A DNA stretch of 64,000 nucleotides from an uncultured Fibrobacter sp. (GTDB taxonomy: Bacteria; Fibrobacterota; Fibrobacteria; Fibrobacterales; Fibrobacteraceae), in assembly GCF_947166265.1 (NCBI RefSeq), contig NZ_CAMVDO010000005.1:1-64000 (forward strand), in the 5' to 3' direction. Under the pieces are notes generated by a model. That model was not told where the DNA came from, did not search any database, and saw only the letters and a list, made by a program, of their open reading frames with translations. Position numbers and translations under genes: made by a program. This document shows, one piece after another, positions 26,523 to 35,743 of this stretch; position 1 is the first letter of the stretch; the number at the start of each line of letters is the position of its first letter.

Positions 26523-27734
26523 TTAAACTTTATGGCCGATTTGAATCTCGGCATCGGCCCTAAAGGGAAGTTCTTCGAGCTGCGGCGTCGCGATAATCAC
26601 CTGACACGCCTTTTCGCGGATAAGGGACGCCACCGCATCGCGGCGCTTCACATCGAGTTCAGCAAAAATATCGTCGAGCAAAAGAATCGGCTTGTTCAGG
26701 TAACGGGTCGCGACATCGACTGCGGCAAACCGCATGGCAACCGCCGAACAGCGGCACTGCCCCTGCGACCCGCAAGACCGCATTTCAGAGGCCCCAATGC
26801 ATATTCCGAGGTCATCCTTATGAGGACCAGAAAGCGTAATCCCCTGGATTTTTTCGGCAAATTCCAAACCAGAAAGTTTACGGCGGTAGGCCTCGCGTAA
26901 CGCATTCTCGTCAACGGAACCGTCGTCAGATTCTCCCGAATCCGAGGCAATATAAGCGACACTTTTGTCCGCCACCATAGAAACCTTATCGAGCTCCTGA
27001 TCGTCCAGGAATTCCGCTCCGTCAAGAGCGTCCAATTCCTTGAGTATCGAACTCTTGTAGGCGCACGTAATTTCGTCGACGCCCCCCGAAAGCCTACGGT
27101 AATACCCTGTAATAACAGGCGAAATCTCTTTCGAAAGCGACAGACGCGCCGCCCAGAGTTTGGCTCCCAAATCGACTAACTGCTCCGTGAGAACCGCAAA
27201 AAGTTCCTCACCGCCGGTCGCACCGCCTTCGCGCTTATACTGCCTAAGCCACTGATTACGTTGTTGCAACACTCGGCGATAACGCTTGAGCACCGATGCA
27301 TTCGCCTGCGAGCGGAAGCAAAGGATTTCATCTAGCCAACGCCGACGCACTTCCGGAGCACCACGCAAAAGTTCGATATCCGAAGGCTGCATAATGACCG
27401 CGGGCATATTTCCAAACAACGAAGAAACGGACTTTAGGCTCTCCCCGTTTTCGCGGACATCGCAAGAGCGCTTTCCTACGCGCACCGCACGCGACGTCGT
27501 ACGCCCCGCATCTTCAAACGTACCGCGGACAATCAACTCGCTCCCGTTCCAGGAGATCATTTCCTTCAAGTCGTGAGCGCGGAAAGAGAACCCCTGCGCA
27601 AGCAAATGTACCGATTCCAGGATAGACGTCTTGCCACAGCCATTCGGCCCATGGACCACGGTAATTCCCGGTCCAAAATCATGTTCGAACAGCGACAGGC
27701 TGCGCAGACCATCTATATAGATTTTTGAAATCAC
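26523..27734 (-). CDS. recF: DNA replication and repair protein RecF
   Basis: 403 residues from a GTG at 27734, whose GTGA overlaps the stop of the upstream gene; longer frames to 27926 read antisense-like sequence through that gene. Walker A GPNGCGKTS (about 29-37), the SMC-like signature TLSGPHKDDLGI and Walker B ILLLDDIFAELD are present. RecF loads RecA at gaps with RecO and RecR. It is not next to dnaA, dnaN or gyrB here but ends a cell-envelope gene string. Confidence 0.93.
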   Translation of the reverse strand: MISKIYIDGLRSLSLFEHDFGPGITVVHGPNGCGKTSILESVHLLAQGFSFRAHDLKEMISWNGSELIVRGTFEDAGRTTSRAVRVGKRSCDVRENGESLKSVSSLFGNMPAVIMQPSDIELLRGAPEVRRRWLDEILCFRSQANASVLKRYRRVLQQRNQWLRQYKREGGATGGEELFAVLTEQLVDLGAKLWAARLSLSKEISPVITGYYRRLSGGVDEITCAYKSSILKELDALDGAEFLDDQELDKVSMVADKSVAYIASDSGESDDGSVDENALREAYRRKLSGLEFAEKIQGITLSGPHKDDLGICIGASEMRSCGSQGQCRCSAVAMRFAAVDVATRYLNKPILLLDDIFAELDVKRRDAVASLIREKACQVIIATPQLEELPFRADAEIQIGHKV

Positions 27735-28834
27735 GGAATGTAGCCCCTGAGTCCAAAGCTCAGCGGAGTCCAGAGGCCCGCTTCCGTTTCGTAAATCAAG
27801 GCGTAGTTCACGTCGAACGGATACCGTGTCTTTCCGATGCGAATCCTGAACTTGTAGCCGGCACCCACCGTCCAGTCCAGATCGTCCATACCGACACGAA
27901 GCGTTCCGTCGGGAATAATTTCGCATTCAAAGCCCACGCGGCCCGTCCATACATGCAAATCGGGGTCAAACGCAAGCAAGGTGTCCGCCACCTGATAATC
28001 AAGCGCTTCCATCCAGGCGTACACGGGTTTCCCCAATACGTTGGAACGATACCCGAGTCCGATCTGCAACACCTTCGGGCGCACACCTTCGGTACTTTCG
28101 ACGGAGTTGTCGGTGCTGGTATTCTTGTTCCACTTTGCAGACAAGTTCTCACTAAAGCTCAAGTTGCGGATCACAACGGAGGTAGACCAGTTCCTGTTCC
28201 ACTGACGAAGCCAGCTCAGGTTAAAAGTCACCGGGCTACGGTAATCGTCGACCACTTCGGCAACACCCTCGTAATACTCCGAAATGTCCATGTTGTCGTA
28301 ACTCATCGAAAGCGAAAAGCCAATGGCATCCAGACGGGTCACCCGATAGGCAAAGCCAAGATACATCATGGTAAAGTAAGGAGTCGCCGTTCCCATGGTT
28401 TCGTCATCTTCGTTAATGACATCGAAAGCAAGGTCGCCACGGTACAGCATCGCAAAGCCAACGCCCATACGCTTGCCAACCGGAGTTTCCAAGCCAAGCG
28501 AGCCACCCGCACGGTCAAGGTCGCGCTTTTCGGCACTCAGGGAATACGCAAAGTCTTCACGAAAACCAAGGATAGCCGGGTTCCAGTAGGCAGCGGGCAT
28601 CGAAGCGGTATCCGCCGAGCCCGTATTGCCACGGCCGAGTTCACGAGTACCCGCACCCATACGTTCCACAAAGCCGTCAAAGCTACCCAATGTCGCACGT
28701 TTCCCCGCAACCGCAGAAGATGCCAACAAAGCAACGAATAAAATGAATAATGAATACTGAAAAACGAAAAATGATTTTGCCATTTTTAATTTTTCATTCT
28801 CCATTCCTGGATCCTTTCGTCTAAGCATCATCAT
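27731..28834 (-). CDS. PorV/UPF0164-like outer-membrane barrel protein
   Basis: 367 residues from the first of three ATGs at 28834; starts at 28804 or 28783 are equally possible. A signal peptide ends near ASSAVAGKRA. The mature start ELGRGNTGSADTASMPAAYW followed by NPAILG is typical of PorV/PorQ-like barrels. The rest alternates polar and hydrophobic residues and ends in a barrel-type strand (SFGLRGYIP). PorV relatives shuttle or dock proteins for type IX secretion in Bacteroidota; here the role is unproven. It overlaps genes at both ends (ATGA upstream, GTGA downstream). Confidence 0.7.
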   Translation of the reverse strand: MMMLRRKDPGMENEKLKMAKSFFVFQYSLFILFVALLASSAVAGKRATLGSFDGFVERMGAGTRELGRGNTGSADTASMPAAYWNPAILGFREDFAYSLSAEKRDLDRAGGSLGLETPVGKRMGVGFAMLYRGDLAFDVINEDDETMGTATPYFTMMYLGFAYRVTRLDAIGFSLSMSYDNMDISEYYEGVAEVVDDYRSPVTFNLSWLRQWNRNWSTSVVIRNLSFSENLSAKWNKNTSTDNSVESTEGVRPKVLQIGLGYRSNVLGKPVYAWMEALDYQVADTLLAFDPDLHVWTGRVGFECEIIPDGTLRVGMDDLDWTVGAGYKFRIRIGKTRYPFDVNYALIYETEAGLWTPLSFGLRGYIP

Positions 28835-30441
28835 TTGTGCCCTCCCAGAGTCATCACCTTACCCCAGCCGATGTGACCGTGGTTATCCTTGACGCGCACA
28901 TAGTACACGCCCATGGTGCAGGGTCTTCCCGCCTTGTCAAGCCCATCCCAGAAATCTTCTTTCGGGTTCGTGCTGCGAGAGGCATCCGCTCCGCGAGGAG
29001 CATCCTTTACAATCGTACGCACTTTGCGCATATCGTAGCTAAACACGTCGATCGTAATCTTCGAATTCTTGCTAACCTTGTACGAAACAAGCGACTGGTT
29101 TCCGTTGCCCGACGTAATCACCGAAGGCACCATGCGAACAGTCCCGAGGTCGTCGCCGAGAGAGGCCCTATTCAATATGGGAGTCCACGTCTTTCCCGAA
29201 TCCGCCGACACGGAAATTCCGTTGCCGTAAGTCGAAACGGCAAGACCCGTCACGTTCTTTTCGAGGGGGAACGCGCAGATAGACGTAATGCGTTCGTCGC
29301 GGTCCGTCACGCCCGTTTCGTAGCCATTCAGCCACTGGTTGTTTCCGTCATTGTCCCAGGCGCGAACACCCGCTGAATCCAGCTTGAAATAGCCAGTAAC
29401 CGAGCCACCCGCAGCCATCACACCCACGAAGGCCGTTTTTCCGATAAAGGCAACACCGCTTACCGTATAGTCACCATCGTCGTAGATATCCTTTTTCTGA
29501 GCCTTTCCCGCAGAATCCAGGAAATTCACCTTCGCAAAATCCTTGGCGCCTTCACGGAGTACCCACAGCGCCCCCTTCATCGATTCCTTTTCCATTCGCG
29601 AAGTTTCGGCAATCACCGTCAGAGGTTCACCCCCCATCCAGAGTCCCGTCACGCGGGCACTCGAATCCAGAACGGTTGAAGCCTTAGAAAGCTTGTTCCC
29701 TGTCCATTTCCACAGACCCTTTTCCGTTGCAAGCCATAAATCACCGGTCCTAGGATGTTGTTTCACGTCGAAAATACGCGGATTCACCGACGATTTCCAC
29801 TTATAGTTCAAGCCCGCTGTATCGAGCTTTGCCGTCTTAAGGTTCAGCTGGTACATCCCCTTCTTGCCGCTTGAAACATCGTAAATTCCAAGGCCCGCAG
29901 CCCCACGCGCCATCCATAGCTGTTTTTTGGTAGAATCGAATGCGAAGCCGCTTACGGCATAATGCATCGCCGTATCCAGATCCTCTAGCGCATCGGGGAT
30001 ATCCAGCCTATTTTCGATAACATTATCAATTCCACGCACCGAGAAAAAACCTTCCGGCTGTAAGAACGCCCCGTCATCATCGAGGCCGATCATCGGAAGC
30101 ACGTAACCGAGCTTCCCCGCATAAACAGAAGGGATTCGCCTCTGTTCCGCCTGAAGGTCCCTGAAAAAGCTGGACTTCACCGCCGTCACGGAATCGGACA
30201 GCTGTTCCTGTTTCGAATCCAGCACACGAATGCCCGTCGATTCGACACTGAGCGAAAGGAGCGATACGCCACTGTAGATGTCCCCACGGGAAAACACCCA
30301 AAGCGTCCCCACCTTGCCCGTTTCATTCACGTTCATGGTATAGTTGCTAAAGAGCGTCTCCGCAGCGAAGGCGGGCACAGAGGCGCCACAAAGCACAAGC
30401 GACGCCCCCAGGATTTTTTTTGATAAACTAATCAAACTCAT
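28831..30441 (-). CDS. Exported beta-propeller protein with FlgD-like tail
   Basis: 536 residues from the ATG at 30441, four bases after the upstream stop; frames to 30471 overlap that gene. The signal peptide ends at VPAFA. The body has propeller-like blades (HPRTGDLWLATEKGLWKWTG and similar). The last ~90 residues form a FlgD/secretion-tail-like Ig domain: YKVSKNSKITIDVFSYDMRK, then DGLDKAGRPCTMGVYYVRVK. Such tails often direct export or surface attachment. Function unknown. Confidence 0.6.
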   Translation of the reverse strand: MSLISLSKKILGASLVLCGASVPAFAAETLFSNYTMNVNETGKVGTLWVFSRGDIYSGVSLLSLSVESTGIRVLDSKQEQLSDSVTAVKSSFFRDLQAEQRRIPSVYAGKLGYVLPMIGLDDDGAFLQPEGFFSVRGIDNVIENRLDIPDALEDLDTAMHYAVSGFAFDSTKKQLWMARGAAGLGIYDVSSGKKGMYQLNLKTAKLDTAGLNYKWKSSVNPRIFDVKQHPRTGDLWLATEKGLWKWTGNKLSKASTVLDSSARVTGLWMGGEPLTVIAETSRMEKESMKGALWVLREGAKDFAKVNFLDSAGKAQKKDIYDDGDYTVSGVAFIGKTAFVGVMAAGGSVTGYFKLDSAGVRAWDNDGNNQWLNGYETGVTDRDERITSICAFPLEKNVTGLAVSTYGNGISVSADSGKTWTPILNRASLGDDLGTVRMVPSVITSGNGNQSLVSYKVSKNSKITIDVFSYDMRKVRTIVKDAPRGADASRSTNPKEDFWDGLDKAGRPCTMGVYYVRVKDNHGHIGWGKVMTLGGHK

Positions 30442-30445
30442 AAAC

Positions 30446-31078
30446 TTACCGCATGTCGATTTCATCGACACCCTTTACCGGCTTATACTTGAAATCTTCC
30501 GCCGAAACCTTTTTCATCACCTTGAGGTTTACGATATTGTACCACGAACCGTTCCCGGAAGGATCCACCGTAAAAAGGCGCACCGGCGAAAAATCCTTCT
30601 TGGAAAGCCACACTTCCATTTGCGTAAACTGTCCCGCATACTTGGACGGGTCCAGCTTGAGTACCCAAAGTTTCTGCCCCCCAAACTCGCCCTCGGCAAT
30701 CTCTTTCGCCTTGCAATTCAGGTACTTGAACAAAAGTTCCGACGGATGCAGCGAACTCGACAGGTCTTCGACCGCCTTGATCAACACCTGACGCTGTTCC
30801 ACGTTGTGCTGCCACAGGCTTTCGCCGTCGCTGTAGAACTTGATTCCTGCCATATCGAGCACAAAGCGGTCGCCGTCTGCCACCAGGAGCTTTCCGTTCT
30901 GCGAGGCGATATCCGGAGAATCCGCGTAGAACACCTGAACCCTAAAATCAAGGCTCCAAGCCTTCCCCGACTTGAACCACGCCTTTGATTTTTCCATAGC
31001 CTCGTCGGCGGTGAGCGCAAAGAGAGACGGTGCGACAAGCATTACCGAAAAAAGGATAGCGCGTAAGGACTTGAGCAT
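30446..31078 (-). CDS. LolA-like periplasmic lipoprotein carrier
   Basis: 210 residues. Signal peptide through about SLFA. The half-barrel pattern of LolA follows: LDFRVQVFYA, GKLLVADGDRFVLDMAGIKF, then YSDGESLWQHNVEQRQVLI. Carries lipoproteins from LolCDE to the outer membrane, needed for the several lipoproteins in the window. ATG at 31078 preferred; a TTG two codons earlier has better AGGAG spacing. First of four genes packed end to end with recF last. Confidence 0.75.
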   Translation of the reverse strand: MLKSLRAILFSVMLVAPSLFALTADEAMEKSKAWFKSGKAWSLDFRVQVFYADSPDIASQNGKLLVADGDRFVLDMAGIKFYSDGESLWQHNVEQRQVLIKAVEDLSSSLHPSELLFKYLNCKAKEIAEGEFGGQKLWVLKLDPSKYAGQFTQMEVWLSKKDFSPVRLFTVDPSGNGSWYNIVNLKVMKKVSAEDFKYKPVKGVDEIDMR

Positions 31079-31216
31079 CAACAAAAAAACTCCTATCTAT
31101 ACCAAACTGGGCGATTATGGGCAAATTTACAAATTTCACGCCCCGAATGCTTGGCTTTTCAGCTCGGATATTTCTATCTTTGTGCAAGAAAAATTTAATC
31201 CTACTGGAAAACACGT

Positions 31217-32347
31217 ATGCGCAAACTGATTTTGCCCCTGGCTATGGCATCTGCCACCATCGCTCTCGCCGCCGACATCGAAGTCCACGGTGACGTGAAC
31301 ATGGATTACGCCAGCTACTTTGACAGCGATTTTGATCCCACCAACGCAGGCAACCAGGATATCTACCTCGCCCTGCAAGCTCACCTCGACGAAAACATTT
31401 CCGTGATCGTCAAGGGGACCACTCATAGCACCTATGTCAACCAGAACGGCGATCTCGAAGAATCCGAAGTCCGTCATGGACTTGCCCGTTCCACCGCCAT
31501 GGGTTCAGAGGGCCGCAACAACTCGTTCGATTTCGACGGCGTCCAGTTCCGCTGGGACGTAAGCCACGAAGTCACGCTCGTCTTCGGTGACATGACCTAC
31601 AGCGCAGGCGCATTCAACTACTACTTCTGGCGCGACGTTTCCCGCTACGCGGTCATAGTCCGCGAACAGAAACTCCGCGGCGTAGGCCTCGATGTCGGTA
31701 ACGACAAGTACGGACGCGGCTCCCTTTACTTGGGCGCCTCCGATGCCACCGACCACACCATCGCCCTCTTTGCCACTTACGGTTTCCCGCTCATCAACCA
31801 CACCGACGAGCACTTGATTATCACCCCGAGCCTCGACTGGGTATTCGGCTCCGAAATCAACCGTAGCCACACCTACGTGCTCGGTACCGAAGTGGACTAC
31901 TCCAAGAGCTTCTCCAAGTTCAACTACGGCATCTACGCGGTCTGGGGCCTCCACCCCTACAAGGGCAAGGGAACACACTCCTTCTTGCTCGAACCCAGCA
32001 TGAACTACGCCATCTTCAACCTGGCAGGCACCTTCTTCTACGCCATCACCGACAAGGAATACGATGCCGAGCCGCAGCTGATGACCGACGACCAGATGAT
32101 GTACGCCATCGAGCCGAGCTTCAACATCCACAAGAAGTACACCTTGGGAGTCTCTTTCGAATACCACGACCCCGACAAGGAAAAGCACAAGGACGACTAC
32201 AAGTTCCTGGGGATGAACCACTACATCTACCCGACCATGAATACCGAAATCGTCGTCTGGTACGGCTACAACTTCACCAAGACCGACGACACCCCGTTCG
32301 GCAAGGGCCGGTTCTCTCTCGGTTTGAGCGGCAAGGCTAGTTTCTAA
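31217..32347 (+). CDS. Outer-membrane beta-barrel protein
   Basis: 376 residues. Cleavable signal (ends TIALAAD, about 20). The mature protein is rich in alternating aromatic and acidic residues over about 14-16 predicted strands and ends in LGLSGKASF, a barrel-type C-terminus with terminal Phe. Porin-like; no specific family recognised. Divergent from the lolA-like gene and followed by two terminators. Confidence 0.65.
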   Translation: MRKLILPLAMASATIALAADIEVHGDVNMDYASYFDSDFDPTNAGNQDIYLALQAHLDENISVIVKGTTHSTYVNQNGDLEESEVRHGLARSTAMGSEGRNNSFDFDGVQFRWDVSHEVTLVFGDMTYSAGAFNYYFWRDVSRYAVIVREQKLRGVGLDVGNDKYGRGSLYLGASDATDHTIALFATYGFPLINHTDEHLIITPSLDWVFGSEINRSHTYVLGTEVDYSKSFSKFNYGIYAVWGLHPYKGKGTHSFLLEPSMNYAIFNLAGTFFYAITDKEYDAEPQLMTDDQMMYAIEPSFNIHKKYTLGVSFEYHDPDKEKHKDDYKFLGMNHYIYPTMNTEIVVWYGYNFTKTDDTPFGKGRFSLGLSGKASF

Positions 32348-32405
32348 CAAGACCGCTCGCGCCCAATCGTAAAAGTACGTACCCAAAGCGCTCGCTCTCG
32401 TAACC

Positions 32406-32427
32406 ACGCCTCGTTAATACGAGGCGT
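32406..32427 (+). terminator. Hairpin after outer-membrane protein gene
   Basis: acgcctcg (32406-32413) pairs with cgaggcgt (32420-32427) around ttaata, followed by ttg. The T-run is weak; a better terminator lies just downstream. Confidence 0.5.
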
Positions 32428-32467
32428 TTGTTACTCACGGACAAGAGCACCTGCATAAAGCTTTCTT

Positions 32468-32494
32468 CACCGGGTTTTTGCCCGGTGTTTTTTT
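32468..32494 (+). terminator. Strong rho-independent terminator
   Basis: caccggg (32468-32474) pairs with cccggtg (32481-32487), followed by seven T. Confidence 0.85.
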
Positions 32495-32496
32495 GT

Positions 32497-32760
32497 GGGG
32501 GGAACGCATTCCCCTCGTTTCAGCCCCAACTCAGCCTGCTCCGCACGACATCAAGACCGTTCGACTCTATCACATAATTAAAAATGTGATAGAGTCTCAC
32601 TCTCGCCACAGCCCCAGCTTAACGTCTGGGGCATTTAGGCTCACATGGCCACGGCCTTCGGCCGACGAATGTTCGCTTAGCGGCCAGGCTCTCGCAGAGC
32701 CCCCCCCCTTCTAACGGGCTTCAGGCAAAACTAGCCTCTATTTATTCCCCACCTATAAAC
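32497..32760. other. Hairpin-rich gene-free region
   Basis: No gene is supported between 32348 and 32864. Apart from terminators it holds a 13-bp perfect palindrome (32563-32596) and three further short hairpins: gccccag/ctggggc near 32611-32632, cggcc/ggccg near 32653-32666, and ggctct/agagcc near 32687-32701. Confidence 0.6.
32563..32596. repeat. Perfect 13-bp inverted repeat
   Basis: gactctatcacat (32563-32575) and atgtgatagagtc (32584-32596) are exact complements around an A/T loop of 8. No T-tract follows, so it is not an ordinary terminator. Confidence 0.8.
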
Positions 32761-32797
32761 AAAAAGAAAGGCAAGATTGCTCTCGCCTTTCAAAAAA
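32761..32797 (-). terminator. Terminator of the TPR-like lipoprotein gene
   Basis: gaaaggc (32766-32772) pairs with gcctttc (32785-32791). A/T runs lie on both sides, so it could act in both directions; it sits 74 bases after the minus-strand gene's stop. Confidence 0.7.
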
Positions 32798-32864
32798 TTT
32801 AAGGTTTTACCTGAGCGCTCACAGCTCAATGCTCAGAGCGCTTAGCGCGACCTCAAAGCCGTTA

Positions 32865-33923
32865 TTACTGACCGAGGTACTTGCGGCCGATGCCGAAGCC
32901 GTCCTTGTATTCCACGTAGTCCGGTACGAAGTCCTTGGCGTAAGAGAAGGAGACGTTCACGGAGCACTGGAACTCGTTCATGAGCTTGCCCTTGGTGCCG
33001 GCCTTGATTGCCTGCTTCTTCTTTTCGATCTTTTCCTGGCCCTTCTTGCCCACGAGCACTTCAGCTTCGCACCAGCCGCCGCTCACCTTGGCCACCGCTT
33101 CGCGACCGTCGGTAGAAACGACCTTGATGCCAGCCGGGTCAAGTTCGGTGTTGTTGCCGGTAGAAGCCCAGAACTGCAGTTCGCCGGAAAGGGAACCCGG
33201 AGCCATCTTGAGAGTCGGGAATGCCATCACGTAGCCCCACTTGTCCACGCGGCGGCTCACCGGTTCGCCAATCTGTTCGCCGAAGATCAGGAAGTAACCG
33301 CGAGTGCCCTTACGGCTCTTGTTGAGGGCTGCCTTGACTTCTGCATTTTCCGGAGCCATTTCGGCAATCTTCATGATGTGGTATTCGCTCACGACCGGGT
33401 CGGATTCGCCCACGGCTTCGGAGAGGTTCTTGGCAACGTAGGCGTTTTCAGCTTCGGTACGGATGGCCTTCACGGCTGCTTCACCGGCACCCTTGGCCTT
33501 GGCCGTTGCAAGAGCGGTATCGATCTTTGCAAATGCGTTCACGATGGTACCGTAGTCCATGCCTTCCTGGGCGGCCTGCTGCTTACCGATCGTTGCAAGC
33601 TTCGTCACGTATTCTTCGATCACTTCGGCATTCTGGACTTCGGCCATGTTCACCGAGGCCTTGTCGAAGTAGCCGTTGATAAGGTCGCTGTTCAAATCCT
33701 TCTTGGCTTCCGTTTCGGCGGCGCGAACCAGGGCAAGCGTAAAGTTGTCGTAGAATTCATCGGACATGCTACCTTTCTTCTTAGCTTCGAGATAAGAGTT
33801 GATAGCATTGCGGTAACGGCCTTCCTTGAGGTGTTCATCGCCGCGCTTTTCGTTGGTACCCTTACAGCCGACCATCGTAAAGGCAACAGCCGCGGCAAGA
33901 GAAGCGATCAGGATTTTTTTCAT
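32865..33923 (-). CDS. TPR-like lipoprotein of unknown function
   Basis: 352 residues. Lipobox TMVGC with Cys20. Helical repeats (RGDEHLKEGRYRNAINSYLE, about 27-46) suggest TPR units in the first half. The second half (GTRGYFLIFGEQIGEPVSRR onward) is beta-rich and ends with SFSYAKDFVPDYVEY. Likely anchored in the outer or inner membrane facing the periplasm. No family recognised; monocistronic. Confidence 0.65.
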   Translation of the reverse strand: MKKILIASLAAAVAFTMVGCKGTNEKRGDEHLKEGRYRNAINSYLEAKKKGSMSDEFYDNFTLALVRAAETEAKKDLNSDLINGYFDKASVNMAEVQNAEVIEEYVTKLATIGKQQAAQEGMDYGTIVNAFAKIDTALATAKAKGAGEAAVKAIRTEAENAYVAKNLSEAVGESDPVVSEYHIMKIAEMAPENAEVKAALNKSRKGTRGYFLIFGEQIGEPVSRRVDKWGYVMAFPTLKMAPGSLSGELQFWASTGNNTELDPAGIKVVSTDGREAVAKVSGGWCEAEVLVGKKGQEKIEKKKQAIKAGTKGKLMNEFQCSVNVSFSYAKDFVPDYVEYKDGFGIGRKYLGQ

Positions 33924-34083
33924 TTTTGTTTCCTTCAGTTGATTGTTTTCAACTAATATAGATAGATAAAGGGCTTTTTGACAAAAAAATTACTTTTTCT
34001 GTATACGTTTCAAAAAATAATTAAATAAATTTAAGGGAAACTAGCTTTATAGGTAAAATTTTCTTTGGAGAAACCGTCCGGGA

Positions 34084-35511
34084 ATGAATATCCTTGTCGT
34101 AAGCCCCGAAGCCGGTAACTGGCGAAAAACCAGTCCACTGGCAACTGCGGTCAACCGCATGACCGACGCTTTTGCAAGCGCCGGTACAAAGGTCATTACC
34201 TGTTCGCCGTTCTTCAAGAACCTGATGGTCAATGTCGAAAGCTACCGTTGCGTCTACAGCGGCGTAGAAAAGCTTTTGAACAAGCCCTACGAAATCTGGG
34301 TTTCCGAACAGGACCCCCTGCATACCTATATCTATAACGAAGAATATTTCGGCAGGCCCTACGTCTACAGCCCGCCACAGAGCGCACCGTACCAGGACAA
34401 CCATATCCGGTTTGCGTTTCTCGCCTCGGCAGCCCTTGCATACGCCGAAGCAAGCAAGTTCGAAAGTAACGCCATTCTTGGTCACGAATGGGGTGGCGCC
34501 CTGGTTGGCGCACTCGCCAAGACGACTTACCAGGAATACGCTAGCAAGATTCCGTTCTTCTTTACCGTCCATAACATCACCTACGATTTCCACATTTCCT
34601 CTAGCGAAATCGAGCGCATTGGACTTCCGCGTAAAGACTACAATATGGACGGCTACGAATTCTGGGGAAAGGTCAGCCTTCTCAAGGTGGGCATCCTGTA
34701 CGCCACCAAGGTACTTTTCCCCTCGCCCGGCTACCGCGATGCGATGCTCAATACGAACCTTCCCGGTGGCATTAGCGGCTTTTTGAACCGAAACGCGGAC
34801 AAGCTGATCGGCGTCCAGTTCGGTGTAAGCTACCAGGTCTGGGATTTCAACAAGGAAAACCTCCCCATCAAGGAAGCCAAGGCCAAGGCCCGCGCACACC
34901 TACAGCAACAGCTGAACGTGAACTTCGACGGCAAGTTGGTGCTCTACGTACACCTCGACGAAGAAGCGGGCAACACCTCCGAAACGCTTGCGACGATTCT
35001 TTCGGACATCGCCCGTCTCGAAGTTTTCCTTATCGTAGGCATTTCGTCCTTGAACAGCGAGTGGAACTACTACAAGGACTTCGCCCAGCAGTACCCCGAA
35101 GTGATGTGCGTGCAGGACCTCGAATGCGACGGTGACGACATCCAGATTCTCCGCGACACCCTGGCAGGCTCCGACGCCCTGTTTGCCGCAAACCTCCGTG
35201 AGCCGTCTTCTTCCATTATCCTCAAGGCGATGGCCGCAGGAACACTCCCCATTACGGGCCGTACCGTGGGCGTCTCTACGATGCTCACCAGCTACGCACT
35301 CGAAACGGCGGGAGAAGCAAATGCATTCCTCGTCGATGACGCGAACGCCCCGCACCAGATGCTACGCTGTGCAAAGGACGCCGTAAAAGTCTACAAGACC
35401 GAAGTGGCCGACTGGGACAAGTGCGTGGTGAACGCCTATAGCGGATTCCACTACGAATGGTGCAGGACGATTTCCAAATACCTGCTCATATTCGGCGAAC
35501 TTGGACTGTAA
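34084..35511 (+). CDS. Glycogen/starch synthase-like GT5 protein, altered motifs
   Basis: 475 residues, the length of GlgA. The N-terminus MNILVVSPEAGNWRKTSPLA aligns with the GlgA opening, but the ADP-glucose-binding K-x-G-G is replaced by K15-T-S-P. HEWGGALVGALAK and FFFTVHNITYDFHIS match the family's HDWH and TIHN regions, the first with changes. In the C-terminal half, LREPSSSIILKAMAAGTLPI takes the place of the usual EPCGLTQLYAM-type sequence. Fold assignment is fairly firm; glycogen synthase activity is doubtful. It could be a pseudo-enzyme or use another donor. Followed by a tRNA gene. Confidence 0.75.
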   Translation: MNILVVSPEAGNWRKTSPLATAVNRMTDAFASAGTKVITCSPFFKNLMVNVESYRCVYSGVEKLLNKPYEIWVSEQDPLHTYIYNEEYFGRPYVYSPPQSAPYQDNHIRFAFLASAALAYAEASKFESNAILGHEWGGALVGALAKTTYQEYASKIPFFFTVHNITYDFHISSSEIERIGLPRKDYNMDGYEFWGKVSLLKVGILYATKVLFPSPGYRDAMLNTNLPGGISGFLNRNADKLIGVQFGVSYQVWDFNKENLPIKEAKAKARAHLQQQLNVNFDGKLVLYVHLDEEAGNTSETLATILSDIARLEVFLIVGISSLNSEWNYYKDFAQQYPEVMCVQDLECDGDDIQILRDTLAGSDALFAANLREPSSSIILKAMAAGTLPITGRTVGVSTMLTSYALETAGEANAFLVDDANAPHQMLRCAKDAVKVYKTEVADWDKCVVNAYSGFHYEWCRTISKYLLIFGELGL

Positions 35512-35555
35512 AGTCTGTTCCAACATTACAAAAAGACTATATTTGGCCCTACATC

Positions 35556-35629
35556 GGGACTTTAGCTCAATTGGTTAGAGCAGCGGACTCATAACCCGCG
35601 GGTTCCGGGTTCAAGTCCCGGAGGTCCCA
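35556..35629 (+). tRNA. tRNA with anticodon CAT (Ile2 or elongator Met)
   Basis: Acceptor gggactt/aggtccc, D arm gctcaattggttagagc, anticodon loop ctcataa with CAT at 35590-35592, and T arm ccggg-ttcaagt-cccgg. The first base pair is a normal G-C, so it is not an initiator tRNA. The overall shape resembles tRNA-Ile2 (lysidine-modified CAT) at least as well as elongator tRNA-Met. The base pair closing the anticodon loop would be an A-C mismatch. Confidence 0.85.
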
Positions 35630-35630
35630 C

Positions 35631-35668
35631 GAAAGACGGTTTCTTTTCAGGAGCCGTCTTTCTTTTTT
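35631..35668 (+). terminator. Terminator of tRNA(CAT)
   Basis: gaaagacgg (35631-35639) pairs with ccgtctttc (35654-35662), followed by six T. Confidence 0.85.
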
Positions 35669-35743
35669 AAGAAAAGAAGACCGCAAGTGGCAGTCCAAAG
35701 CTAATTACAGACAAATTAAAATACCAAAATTTCAATTTACTGA

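Noticed and set aside
27735-27926. 64-residue N-terminal extension of RecF
   Set aside because: It lies inside the PorV-like gene in another frame; RecF homology begins at the GTG at 27734.
35556-35629. tRNA(CAT) as initiator tRNA-Met
   Set aside because: The first acceptor pair is G-C rather than the unpaired initiator type, and the three G-C pairs above the anticodon loop are not complete.
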